This document shows, one piece after another, positions 47,206-57,940 of a DNA stretch of 64,000 bases. Under the pieces are notes generated by a model. The model was not told the DNA's origin. It saw only the letters and a list, made by a program, of their open reading frames with translations, and searched no databases. Location: positions 1,692,501 to 1,756,500 of the forward strand of contig NC_135549.1 of the NCBI RefSeq assembly GCF_964340395.1, in the 5' to 3' direction. Made by a program: the position numbers and the translations under genes. Source of the DNA: Glandiceps talaboti (taxonomy: Eukaryota > Hemichordata > Enteropneusta > Spengelidae). Each line of letters begins with the position of its first letter. The stretch's first letter is position 1.

Positions 47206-48788
47206 AAAATAAAGTTTTTCTCGGAGAGGCACAAGCAGAGTTTATAAGCTTTACACTCAAGTGAAAATATGTAAATAAAATCATATTCTAGTATAATGTT
47301 AACGTCGGTTAGAGTTAGGGTTAGTAATACTGCAATAAAGTTCTCTACTTCACCACAACCTCGAGGTTTTTGATAGAACAGGGACAGTGAGTGAGTGTGT
47401 GTGTGCAGTGTAGTAACGAAAAGGGGATGGCGGGTAACTGAAAGTCGGGGGGTTAGGGTTAGGTACCTTATTAAATATTAGACCATGTCAATCAAATCGC
47501 TGCTGACAACCATGTAGTGAAATAATTGTCATGTGCAATGTGAGGCGAGGAGTCACAGTGAGTCTCACAGGAGTAAAACGAAGATATAAGGGATAATGTT
47601 GTGGAAATTTTGACCACGGTCATGACAATATCGAGAGTGTACCCATCTAGTGTTTAGGATTTATGTTCTAGCCTTCAGCTTAGCCAATGAGATCCAAACA
47701 CAGGTATTGATTAATGCCGTGCCAAATTCACACAAATTTACTATGATGGTAGTAGTTGGCAAATAACCAATACCTTTAAAACTTTCAACGTGGTGGCAGA
47801 GGTGGGATTACTGTCCTTTTCCAAGTCTGACATCATTTGAACCATATTTTAAAAATATTTTAACAGGGGAGGGTCATGTTTTAGTACGAATGAGTTGGGG
47901 GAGGGTCACGTTTTAGTACGAAGGAGTTGGGGGAGGGTCATGTTTTAGCGAAAGGAAATTGCGGGAGGGTTACGTTTTAGCACGAATGAGTTATGGGTCA
48001 TATTTTACGCAACATCTCAAGCCTGATTTCCCCCGGCCTTCCCCTTTTGGAATTTAATAAAAGGCTCTGTAATGAAGAGTATAGAGTTGTACTCATTCAC
48101 TCAAATATGAAAAAGTACTCTATATTTTGTGTATTATGTTGTTTTTAAAAACTTCAATCCCAGGTATCTTCACATATCTTAATTTAGTAATCAATGCCGG
48201 GTATTTTTATACAATTTTAACCTCGGTTGAATTCTTACAAAAAGTGGGCGTTCACTTTCTGTCGATTGGTGTTGTCACAGGGCCTAGGGCCTATCTTAGA
48301 AAGATTTTATACAGCTTATCAACGACTTGGTCTCTAAATACATGTCGCGCCCAGTTTATGAAGTGAATATTTTAACGAATCAAGGAGTAAATCGATGACC
48401 CAATCTCGTAGACTAAATTTATGACGTCTTGAAATAAATAAAAAAAAACCCATTAAATGAATATATGTAGATGAAAACGTAAGTTGAACAAGATAGATTT
48501 AAATTGAGATACATCTCTGTCTACATCTATGAACGAATACACATTCAGAAAACCCATAAAACCCCGAGCCTGGGTCAGAGGTCAGATGATCACCGAGGTA
48601 TTCAGCTGAACTGCACGATCTAAAATTATCGAAAATAAAAATGATGGTTGTAATTATATTGAAAGGGTGTGTAGGTGACGATATTTCATACAATACTAGG
48701 GCGTACTGTATAATGTCTAATATATGGTCCTGAAGTCGGAATTCTCTTATAATTTTACTGCGTAAAGACACAACTGAGTGACGTCAGA
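47206..48788. other. spacer between ninjurin genes 2 and 3
   Basis: It contains poly(A) signals for gene 2 (47208, 47274, 47332) and a degenerate repeat at about 47866-47995 built on GGGAGGGTCATGTTTTAG (three to four copies). No gene is visible. Confidence 0.7.
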
Positions 48789-48794
48789 ATGGCA
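48789..48794 (+). CDS. possible tiny first exon of ninjurin gene 3
   Basis: ATGGCA followed directly by GTGAGT would give a two-codon (MA) first exon, phase 0, matching the phase-0 start of the main exon at 49713. A perfect CRE-type TGACGTCA (48779-48786) stands immediately before it. The pattern resembles the tiny first exons of genes 2 and 5, but a six-base coding exon cannot be confirmed without transcripts. Confidence 0.25.
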
Positions 48795-49438
48795 GTGAGT
48801 ATAATTAAGAATCCTCTTCTCTTCGACTGCCAATCTTGTGAAGTAAAAATTATATCATACGTAACTAATTGTGTAGATATATTTTATACTTATTGTCTGC
48901 ATACACGGTGACTTCTATTTTTGGCGGGAAATGGGACAGCCAAAATTGTATATACACTTATTGTCGTTTGATCTCTACGGGCGGGAAACAGCTTGTGGAA
49001 AACTGACATTGTACACTAATCATAATTTATCGTCTGATCCGGGAAACAGCCTGATGAGAAGTTGAACATAATCAGATTGAAAATTCTTTGAAACCATTCC
49101 CTCTGTTTACTATCACATAATTCTTAAGAAACCGGGAACGAATTTGACTACCGACGTTTCCATAGAAAAACAAATTGTTACACAGGTCTTTCAAGCTTTC
49201 AATTTTAATTGTCTGGACCATAGACGTAGACCTATGATTAAACTGCAAATCAGTAGTCTAAATCTGAACATGGGGTTAAATATTTTAATTTCACATCTAT
49301 ATATTGTATGGCAAAAAAACACTGTTTACATTCGCTATAAGGACCAACATTGATAAAGGACCGACATTGGTACTGCCACTTTTTTTCGAATCTTGTCTTT
49401 GGTGTAAATACAAATGTACTTAAGCATTACTTTTTACA

Positions 49439-49636
49439 CTTCAGACATATACATTGTTCATAGTACTAGTGATCTGAGAGTTATCAAAATACTGCACAAG
49501 CTGTGTGTTTTTTAATTCAAAGATCAAATGCAGATATAATAAGGTTACAGACTTCAGACATATACATTGTTCATAGTACTAGTGATCTGAGAGTTATCAA
49601 AATACTGCACAAGCTGTATGTTTTTTAATTCAAAGA
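49439..49636. repeat. tandem duplication, 112-bp period
   Basis: ACTTCAGACATATACATTGT and the following 65 bases at 49439 recur from 49551 with almost no change. It is a recent local duplication just upstream of the ninjurin gene 3 main exon. Confidence 0.85.
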
Positions 49637-49712
49637 AATTGCGACGTCTTTGATGAACAACGTGACAATTTTAGCAATGTTATGTCGAGTGTTTCCTTTT
49701 ATTTACACCTAG

Positions 49713-50159
49713 CAAACTCCTGAGAATGCAAGGTCAATATCAGATGACGAAATTGGACGTGTGACAGATTCGAAAACAGAGGGGCCTAAATTCAATCTGA
49801 ATCGTTACTCACATACAAGAACAGCGTCCCAAGGCCTCCTGGACACCGCACTCGTTCTACGAAACTGTACATTAATTCAACAACTTGTTATCGGAGGGGA
49901 ATCGGAGATCCATTTTTACTACCTGTTGTTCAGTTTGGCCATATTATCACTACTCCTCCAAGTAGGTAATGGTTTCCTTTTACTCGCCAATACTTTCAAA
50001 GATTTGAATGACGAAAAGCAGAGAGAAGATGCAAGTACGTTAACCCAACTCAGTGGTATGGTAACGTTCTCGGTCCTTGTCATCAACCTTATTATATCTG
50101 CGTTTGAGAGGGAAAGTTATTTTGACGTTTATGATAACAGTACAAGTATCTCACCATAA
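49713..50159 (+). CDS. ninjurin family gene 3, main exon (SHTRT type)
   Basis: The exon opens in phase 0 after TTACACCTAG (QTPENARSISDDEIG...) and ends with TAA at 50157-50159, 148 codons. The core reads FNLNRYSHTRTASQGLLDTA, membrane helix one around FYYLLFSLAILSLLLQVGNG, a charged loop (FKDLNDEKQREDAS), and helix two around GMVTFSVLVINLIISAFE. The tail is short, with a possible N-glycosylation site NST. With gene 2 it forms a divergent subgroup that lacks the paired lysines of the other ninjurins here. Both are on the plus strand and adjacent, so they probably arose by local tandem duplication. Confidence 0.9.
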   Translation, partial: QTPENARSISDDEIGRVTDSKTEGPKFNLNRYSHTRTASQGLLDTALVLRNCTLIQQLVIGGESEIHFYYLLFSLAILSLLLQVGNGFLLLANTFKDLNDEKQREDASTLTQLSGMVTFSVLVINLIISAFERESYFDVYDNSTSISP

Positions 50160-51028
50160 TCAAACAGTTGCAATCCAGAGAAAGGAAATGGACTTGGTAT
50201 CGTTGGGTTGAAAGACTGGAATAGAATGTGGAAATTTTACATGATGAAATATTGTGACTTAGTTTGAAGGTCAATGTCATCAACACTAAATATGATATCG
50301 AAAGTGGATCCACATTGGTCTGACATTGGAATAGTAAAATGAAATTGTTATAAAACATATTTTATTGCCTAATTTCTGTTATGTTTATTAAATACAGAAG
50401 CTTTTTTATTCATTGTATCAGAAAGCAATGTATTCACATGTTGATAGGAACGGTCTCCAAAATGTGCCAAGGTAGTATACCACTAACAATTATCAGGTCT
50501 GTAGCACACCAGTTTCATCAGGTCTGTGACAGGCCTGCTGAATGCCTGTCACAGGATTGCATTTCTAGCAGTGTTTAAAATATGCCATGGTCGACAGTTT
50601 AACAGATATATTCAATTTCATCGTTTGCGGAAGTGTATTTTAAACCAAAGTTGGTGATGGAGAAAATCAATACGAACTGGACATTCTCTATAAATTGGGC
50701 CCAAAGTAATTCTTACTGATTGCAGTGTTAGTGAGAGACCTTTCAATCTCAAAATAGGGGGTGTAGGTTTTGGGAATGACGTAGATATGTTTCAGTCTAC
50801 ACCGGCAAGTGACTGAAATGTGTAAAACATTACAATATTCTTGGACTTTTGATCTCCTTACGTTTATCGAGGTGCTAAATTTTGGAATTTGATTTCTACA
50901 AATGTATTAGATAGACATGTGGTCAGTGTAGTTCAAAACGGACTAGAAGAATGATATTCCTATAGCCAATATAGTAAGATGTCATCTCTTCAATGATGGT
51001 TTTGTATTCTCACTAATTGTAAGGTTGT

Positions 51029-51039
51029 ATGTGTGTGTG

Positions 51040-51077
<38 letters not shown>

Positions 51078-51094
51078 TGTGTGTGTGTGTGTGC
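51029..51094. repeat. (GT)n microsatellite
   Basis: GT dinucleotide run with a few GC and GA interruptions. Confidence 0.95.
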
Positions 51095-52426
51095 GTGTTT
51101 GCGCACGAGCGTGATATTTAAAGGTCATTGATAACTTCTGTTTGTAATTGTACATGTATTCGAGTATTTTTTTCTTACGCACGATGCAATTATAAACATT
51201 GGTTACATGTCAAGCGATGGCGTTGTACAGTAATGTAATGTAATGTAATGTAATGTAATGTAATGTAATGTAGGGTACTTTATTTAAATTTGTATCCCTT
51301 CCCGGCGTACAAGGATTTTGTGGGTGTGGAGATATTGTTTTTTTAAAAACTTTTTATATGCGATCATGTTCAATTTTATCATGGACAGTAATCCCAGTCA
51401 CACATGAGAATAAACGCTTCCAATTCAATTCCAATGGATTTGCCGACATATTAAATCGTGGTGAGAATTGAATTCTAATGAAGACCTTAATTCTAATGTT
51501 TTTTTATATTTAATTATCATTAAGTATTAAGTATTTCCAAGATGTATATGTGACAAAATTCAAACTGTGTGACTGTGTTTATTTATTTCATATTGACGAA
51601 ATGTGTGCCTCGGAAATAGAAATCTTGATCATATTTGCATGGTCGTAAACCACAGACTCTTTTACTCACATCCAAGCAGTGTCGCGGAAGAAATAACAGC
51701 TCTGGTTTGCGAGAATGGATATTTGCTGTCACTTTATTCAAGCAAATTCCAACCCATGAATATAATTAAACCATGTTACATTTTTGTAAAAGAGGTGAAA
51801 CACTAAGGGAAAATGGAAGATTGTCAATTTCTTTCCAAAAAAGTGAACCCCCAAATTAATTTAGTTATTTCAAAAGTACGGGAACAAGCTTTCATATAAC
51901 AAAGTTGTTACTACCTTTAACCATGTGTAACCAAAGCCACACAAGGCTTGGCGCTCTTCAATGTCTTTAGAGATCTCACTTTCCGTATCAAGTTTTGCTT
52001 AACATTTCACAATCAGCTCTGACTCATATCCACATATTATCCGATGTGATACAATAATAAAATAAGTGATAAGTGATAATCTGCCACATTCACTTAGAAT
52101 GGCTTTCATATTGGTACTGCTTCTGATCATGATAGATGGTGTCCCTAGAAGTATTTACTTGCCACTTTGTTCTTTTACATATATAATTGTAAATCACATG
52201 CAAAATCTATCTGATTTCATGGCAATTTGTTTTTGACAAGAAATAACTGAGAGATCACTAAGAGATAACTAATTAACTAACACAAGATAACATACGTCAA
52301 TTTATTGAGAGGTATAACATAAAAGTATACATAAATAATTACTCATGCAGAATCCATGAAAAGCTTAAATATGGTTTTACAAACATATGATAGGCACAAA
52401 CAACAAAACTATACATTCAACACATC

Positions 52427-52430
<4 letters not shown>

Positions 52431-52469
<39 letters not shown>

Positions 52470-52653
52470 TACATACATACACAAACAACGCAAATTTGAC
52501 AAGCGAGCACGTACGTACGTACGCACATGCATGTATACATACATACATACATACATACATACATACATACATACATACATACACACACATACATACATAC
52601 ATACATACATACATACATACATACATACATACATACATACATACATACATACA
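52431..52653. repeat. (CA)n followed by (CATA)n microsatellites
   Basis: About 18 CA units at 52431-52467, then a mixed segment with ACGTACGTACGTACG, then (CATA)n from about 52531 to 52653. Open frames here are repeat artefacts. Confidence 0.95.
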
Positions 52654-52865
52654 TGCACAGTAAAATAATAGCACGTACAACCTTATAAAATCTGTTCGAA
52701 TTAAAAATAATTCTACGAAGATATATTCACTAAATTATTCAGAACCATCGATGTTAACTCATTTTTCATTTGACATAAAACAAGAATGATGGGTTGAAAT
52801 AAATTAAACAAGTTCAAGACTATCCCTTTATAGTATCTCCCAGAAGGTTTGATAACAAATCCGTA

Positions 52866-53381
52866 TTATGTGGTACCATTTCTACCATTTTGCTCTAAAA
52901 TCCTGGATAGATATTGTATTATTTCACCTGATGGGGGACTTTCAGTCGCTATGACAGGTGAATCAACAAATTTGTGATCGGAACTAAATGATCCGATCAT
53001 TATATTCAAGACTGTGATAAAACACACAAGTAATGTTGCAAAGTCGTTATAATCATTAGCTTGGTGTCGCTCTTCCTCGGATTCTATATTTACTCTCATT
53101 TTAGCGAACAGAATCAATGCAATTATAAATTGGAGCACTAAAGATGTCCCAATTAATCCTAGCAGAAGGTGGTAGAAACGAATAACTTCTGGCCCTGACT
53201 CAACAACCATTCTAAGAAGCGTTGCGTTGGATGTTAACAGGGCTGCGTCAAAGAGTCCCTGGGTTGCCGTCTTCTTCATCACGTAAGCATTGATGCTCAC
53301 GTTCTTTCTGCGACGACGACTCCCACTTCTGTCAAATGTTGTCGTCATTTCGACAGTTCCCGTTGTACTTTCGCTCGCCAT
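52866..53381 (-). CDS. ninjurin family gene 4 (KKT type), single exon
   Basis: ATG at 53381 in a good context (AAAATGG) opens 171 codons to a stop at 52866. N-terminal Ser/Thr-rich segment, then a basic patch (SGSRRRRKN, 19-27), the amphipathic ninjurin segment INAYVMKKTATQGLFDAALL (30-49), membrane helix one about 69-93, acidic loop RVNIESEEERHQANDYND (96-113), helix two about 114-132 and a polar tail. The core is close to genes 1 and 5, including the IMIG-FSS end of helix two. No intron is needed to explain it, unlike the neighbouring copies, although an upstream non-coding exon may exist. Expected role: homo-oligomerising plasma-membrane protein of the NINJ family. Confidence 0.93.
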   Translation of the reverse strand: MASESTTGTVEMTTTFDRSGSRRRRKNVSINAYVMKKTATQGLFDAALLTSNATLLRMVVESGPEVIRFYHLLLGLIGTSLVLQFIIALILFAKMRVNIESEEERHQANDYNDFATLLVCFITVLNIMIGSFSSDHKFVDSPVIATESPPSGEIIQYLSRILEQNGRNGTT

Positions 53382-54953
53382 TTTGAAAGCACAACCAGGT
53401 CTTGTTTACATATACTAGTACTTGAGTTATTCACAGGAGAGTTGCAACAGATGGTTGGCAGTGCCTAGAAATTGAATTATAGATGTGATAATACGGCGTC
53501 TGCATGTGAACCAAATGCCATGATTGCAATTCTGATGCTTTCATTTTGATCTACAATCTTGGGTATATATTGTAGTATTTTACCCAAAGGGAGCTTTCCG
53601 TCATAAATGTACTAAATATCAAATTGTATCAATACCTGTAAAGGTGCGCATATACATTTGGCAATTTCACAATCAGTGCTTCATATCCACTAGTGCATTG
53701 TTAAGCTTATAGCTAGATTTCAACAAATTAAACACACCTAAAGAAATTTTATTTTTCCAGTGTTATAATACCTATTTCTACAAGTTATGGAAGTTTCGTC
53801 CTCGTTTAGACCACAGGACATGTTCTGTCTCTAAAATAGGTCCAGAAATGTGAAATGCTTGCTTTGCAGTTTCACATGTCACACAAATACGGTAATGTCA
53901 GTAATCGCGGTACAATAGCATTACTAATGTTAGTTTGGTATGTTTAATAGAGAACTTTAGGTGCCCACACCTACTATGTATTGTAGAAACTGGAATGCAG
54001 TTTGTATTCCTAGACTCTGATAGGATATAGTGATTTGTAGTGACTGTAACATGTAGTGTCGTAACATGTAGTGTCGGCGGTAACATGTAGTGTTCGAAAC
54101 ACAAAACATCGTACGTATTTATCTCGTCATGTAGAACAATTAACATTTACTTGCATTGTTTATTTTTAAACTATCTGCGATGATTACTATTCAACCTATA
54201 AGGGAACTTTTAATTTCAATGACAAGCTTAACATAAATGAAACGTTGATTGTGAAACTGTTGATTATGTATACGTGGTGCTTACCTATCAGAGTTTCAAC
54301 TTGTTTTCAGCAATTCTACTACGGTTAGAATAACTAGCCACGAACAAACCAAAAACCTTGGACTAGTCACATCGATGTACAGACACTAATGCAAGAATCT
54401 ACCCTTATTTGGTCACTTGCTTGCTTAAGGTCAATTGTATGATTCCAAAATATACGGGTGAGTTTTATACTAGGTCCGTAAACATAGCTGATAATCATAA
54501 ACATAAATGCTTTCCAAATATAGAAGAGAATTCGTATATTGTATATTTTAGAGGGTTAATGCATGGAAGGTATATTACTACTGTCAATAGGTCAAGTGGA
54601 AACGGTTTTGTAAACATCAATGTTGAAACTCAGGTATCAATAAAATCTTTGAAATATAGTACATATTCATCTGAAACATTACTTTTAGAATAATTCTGAT
54701 TTGTTGTTGTTTATTTACCAAAAAAGATCTCAAGTAAGATTATGAAGAATTGAGTATGTTATTAATTATATTTTGATCTGTAAAGTACGTTTATGATAGT
54801 TCATTGCAGTTTGCATGACTTTATGTTGTCATCTAGATGTACATTGACCGAATGTTACAAACAAAACATGTATTGAAACTTACAATATATATATGTACTG
54901 GTTCCCAAAAAACTTTTGACCAGGATTATATTGTCGATAACTTTGATTTCTTA

Positions 54954-54954
<1 letters not shown>
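53382..54954. other. spacer between ninjurin genes 4 and 5
   Basis: AT-rich, without a supportable gene. Open frames at 53898-54146 (minus) and 54409-54693 (plus) show no family features. A short direct repeat TAACATGTAGTGTCG occurs at about 54047-54090. Confidence 0.7.
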
Positions 54955-55019
<65 letters not shown>

Positions 55020-55049
55020 GGTGGTGGTGGTGGTGGTGGTGGTGGTGGT
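54955..55049. repeat. (GAT)n(GGT)n trinucleotide repeat
   Basis: About 16 GAT units followed by about 15 GGT units. It lies downstream of the ninjurin gene 5 end. The poly-Asp/Gly or poly-His/Pro frames it creates are not genes. Confidence 0.95.
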
Positions 55050-55218
55050 TGTGGTGTTTCATAGGGTAACATCGTAATATAGGTGTGCATGTACTTCTCG
55101 AATCGACTTGTAGAAGAACGCTGTGGCAATATGGTATTTTTTACTTCCACGACGATGTACTGTAGCACTTGACTTGAAGGGGAACCTTTGGGGTAATAGG
55201 TACGTATATTTCAAAGTA

Positions 55219-55592
55219 TGCCCTGAACTAAACACTCCTATCATTATGCCCTGAACTAAACACTCCTGTCATTATGCCCCTGAACTAAACACTCCTGTCA
55301 TTATGTCCCTCAACTAAACACTCCTGTCATTATGCCCCTGAACTAAACACTCCTATCATTATGCCCTGAACTAAACACTCCTGTCATTATGTCCCTGAAC
55401 TAAACACTCCTATCATTATGCCCCTGAACTAAACACTCCTGTCATTATGACCCTGAACTAAACACTCCTGTCATTATGCCCCTGAACTAAACACTCCTGT
55501 CATTATGCCCCTGAACTAAACACTCCTGTCATTATGCCCCTGAACTAAACACTCCTATCATTATGCCCCTGAACTAAACACTCCTATCATTA
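55219..55592. repeat. 28-29 bp minisatellite derived from the end of ninjurin gene 5
   Basis: Thirteen tandem copies of TGCCCCTGAACTAAACACTC plus CTGTCATTA (28 or 29 bp). The right-most copy (about 55564-55592) is the genuine coding sequence for IMIGVFSSG of gene 5 read on the minus strand; the others are copies of it running away from the gene. Confidence 0.93.
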
Positions 55593-56034
55593 TATTTAAA
55601 ACTGCGATAAAACAAACTAACAATGTTGCACAATCATTATAACCATTCGCTCTTTCTCTTTCCTCGTCATTTTCAATGTTTACTCTCAATTTGGCAAATA
55701 GGAGCATTGCCGTAACAATTTGTAAAGTGAGTGATATCGAAATAAGACATATCAGTAAGAAGTAAAAACGAATTATGGTTGGTCCTGCATCAATCACAAG
55801 TCGCAATAAAGTCGCATCGGCAGTGAGAAGAGCCGTATCGAAAAGTCCCTCTGCAATCGTCTTTTTCACTACATATTCATTAACGTTGAATTTCTTTTTT
55901 CGACGGCCGTGACCACTTCCACTACCTGTGTCGGCGACTGTATCGTCAGTTGTTGATTCACGAGATGTGAGTGAATGTTTATCAAGTGCAGCCCCACTTC
56001 GATCAAGAAGTCCTGACAATTCAGTTGATGTGAC
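55561..56034 (-). CDS. ninjurin family gene 5, main exon (KKT type), 3' end altered by a minisatellite
   Basis: The exon starts at acceptor CACTTGCAG in phase 0 (VTSTELSGLLDRSG...) and now stops at TAA 55561-55563, 157 codons. Core: Gly/Ser then basic stretch GSGSGHGRRKKK, amphipathic FNVNEYVVKKTIAEGLFDTA, helix one around IIRFYFLLICLISISLTLQI, loop RVNIENDEERERANGYND, helix two around CATLLVCFIAVLNIMIGVF, then SSGA. The stop comes from an extra G at the first copy of a tandem repeat; the left-most repeat copy instead reads on as SSGHTLKYTYLLPQ for about 50 codons to a stop at 55059. The protein thus seems to have lost a former C-terminal tail, but keeps the complete membrane core, so it may still work. 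Confidence 0.9.
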   Translation of the reverse strand, partial: VTSTELSGLLDRSGAALDKHSLTSRESTTDDTVADTGSGSGHGRRKKKFNVNEYVVKKTIAEGLFDTALLTADATLLRLVIDAGPTIIRFYFLLICLISISLTLQIVTAMLLFAKLRVNIENDEERERANGYNDCATLLVCFIAVLNIMIGVFSSGA

Positions 56035-56131
56035 CTGCAAGTGAAATTCGAAACAGAATACTCTGTATGTCAGAGGTAATTTAATTCGAACCCATCTCGT
56101 TGGGTAGTTGTTGATCAATCATTCGTTCAAC

Positions 56132-56202
56132 CAACCAACCAACCAACCAACCAACCAACCAAACAACCAACCAACCGACCGACCGACCGACCGACCGACC
56201 GA

Positions 56203-56249
<47 letters not shown>

Positions 56250-56296
56250 ACCAACCAACCAACCAACCAACCAACCAACCAACCAACCAACCAACC
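56132..56296. repeat. (CCAA/CCGA/CCAG)n tetranucleotide repeat
   Basis: A 165-bp block of CCAA units with an internal CCGA run and a CCAG run. It lies in intron 1 of ninjurin gene 5. Confidence 0.95.
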
Positions 56297-56417
56297 ATGG
56301 AGGTCAGTCTCCAGCCATTGTATTGAAGCCCGCTATGACACAATGCACAAGAAATTATGTGGGTTTCTTTAAAGATAAATTCCCACTGAGTTAGAATATT
56401 TCAAATCCTCAACTCAC

Positions 56418-56426
56418 CTCGTTCAT
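56418..56426 (-). CDS. candidate first exon of ninjurin gene 5
   Basis: ATGAACGAG (MNE) is followed by a strong donor GTGAGTTG and is in phase with the main exon at 56034. The intron would be 383 bp and contains the tetranucleotide repeat. Inferred from position and phase. Confidence 0.5.
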
Positions 56427-57940
56427 TTCAAATATACCATGAGCTCTAAATTTGTACCGATGCCGTTGTCAGAGGTATAGCTGCCTTTGTTTATACATAT
56501 ATGATGAACCCTGTACGTTTGAGAAGAAAGTACCCGTATGCGTCGTTAACCAGTTGTCTAAGAATGTGAGACACGTACTATGTATGAATCAGCCATGTTT
56601 TCCAACATTTTAGCGACTACAACTGAGTATACACATTAAACCTTTGACCTCTTGACCCAAGGTCAATTTAGATACCAGTAACTTTGCATGTTTTACTGTA
56701 CATCGCATTACAGATCATTACATGTAAAATTGTGACTAAATGGTCGACTTGTGTATTCTTATTTTTTGCTTTAGCCACTAAGTCTGTTTTGTATTTTTAG
56801 CCGTTGAAAGAGACCGTCTGTGATATTCAAACATTTTATGTATGCACGTGAAAGCACAGATTTCATAAACAAAATGAAACGAAAACGTCCTGAAAAAAAT
56901 TGCAATTCATTCGTATTTTGATGTTCTTCTGCTGTTTATAGAAACAAACCCAAGGTTGAGATAATACGATAATACAACACAAACTATAGAGGGCGCTTGT
57001 CTGTTCTCAACTCAGTTCACGATTCTGATGTAATAAATTCAATATTGATTATTAATGCATTCCAGGGAAGCAAACTCGCTGATTTACAATGGTCGATTCC
57101 TACGATGAATAACAGCATATGAAAAAAACTCCCAAATAAAAAATAACTACATGTACACAATGCAATAATAGGTTGTACACTGTATAAAGTAATTCATACT
57201 TGTGCCAAAATATATTTTTTTGAATTTATTCGCGCCCCTCCCTCCCGAAAACTTGTATGCTGTGTTTAATGATCGAAACGTGTTGATCTAAAGAAATACC
57301 TGTCACAGGTAGATTTTTCTTATACATGGTTCTCCTTTTATTGAAAACACACACTACAATACCAATCAACAATAAATCGAGTGCGCCATGAAAAAAACAC
57401 GGAAGAGGACTTATACTTAACAATAAGTTCATAGTATATAGTATTACATTTTTGCTATGGTCCTGTTAGATTTACGTTCCCTGTCCACTGTAATATGCAT
57501 ACATTTTATTTAGAGTTCAGTTGGATACTTCTTCCTATAAAACACGGTTAATATTCATTGTTGCTTGCCATGCAAATAATCTTGTGTATATTTTCTCACA
57601 AGCATTGAATAACATGCAACTGATAAAGTCTTTACATGTGTTTGCACGGTTTAGTACTGTTTCCGTCTTTTTCATTCACTATAATATCCAAAATTTGTAC
57701 TTCTCCATCGCGGATAGGTCACCAAAAACTCATGACAAACGTTGCTGTTCGAGAATAACTGATTGAAAATTCCGTACACACGTCATAAAAAGTGTCAATT
57801 CAATACTAACATATGTATACTACAACTACCTACTAGTGTCCAGTATATTGTATCAATATATTTTGTAGATATATACTGTCATATGATGTGCATGGCGATG
57901 CTCGGTGAGTTTTATAACATTCATTGACGCCCAAAGAATT
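56427..57940. other. spacer between ninjurin genes 5 and 6
   Basis: It should hold the gene 5 promoter and the gene 6 3' end. No coding sequence is supportable; the open frames at 57226-57432 and 57521-57766 have no family resemblance. Confidence 0.7.

Larger units (their letters stand above)
50160..52865. other. spacer between convergent ninjurin genes 3 and 4
   Basis: It contains a short perfect hairpin at 50524-50554, a GT microsatellite at about 51029-51094, a TGTAA/TAATG repeat at about 51232-51271, a second copy of a dispersed repeat at about 51640-51720, and a (CA)n/(CATA)n block at about 52431-52653. No gene can be supported. Confidence 0.7.

Noticed and set aside
54837-55064. Poly-Asp/poly-Gly and poly-His frames
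   Set aside because: Artefacts of a (GAT)n(GGT)n microsatellite.
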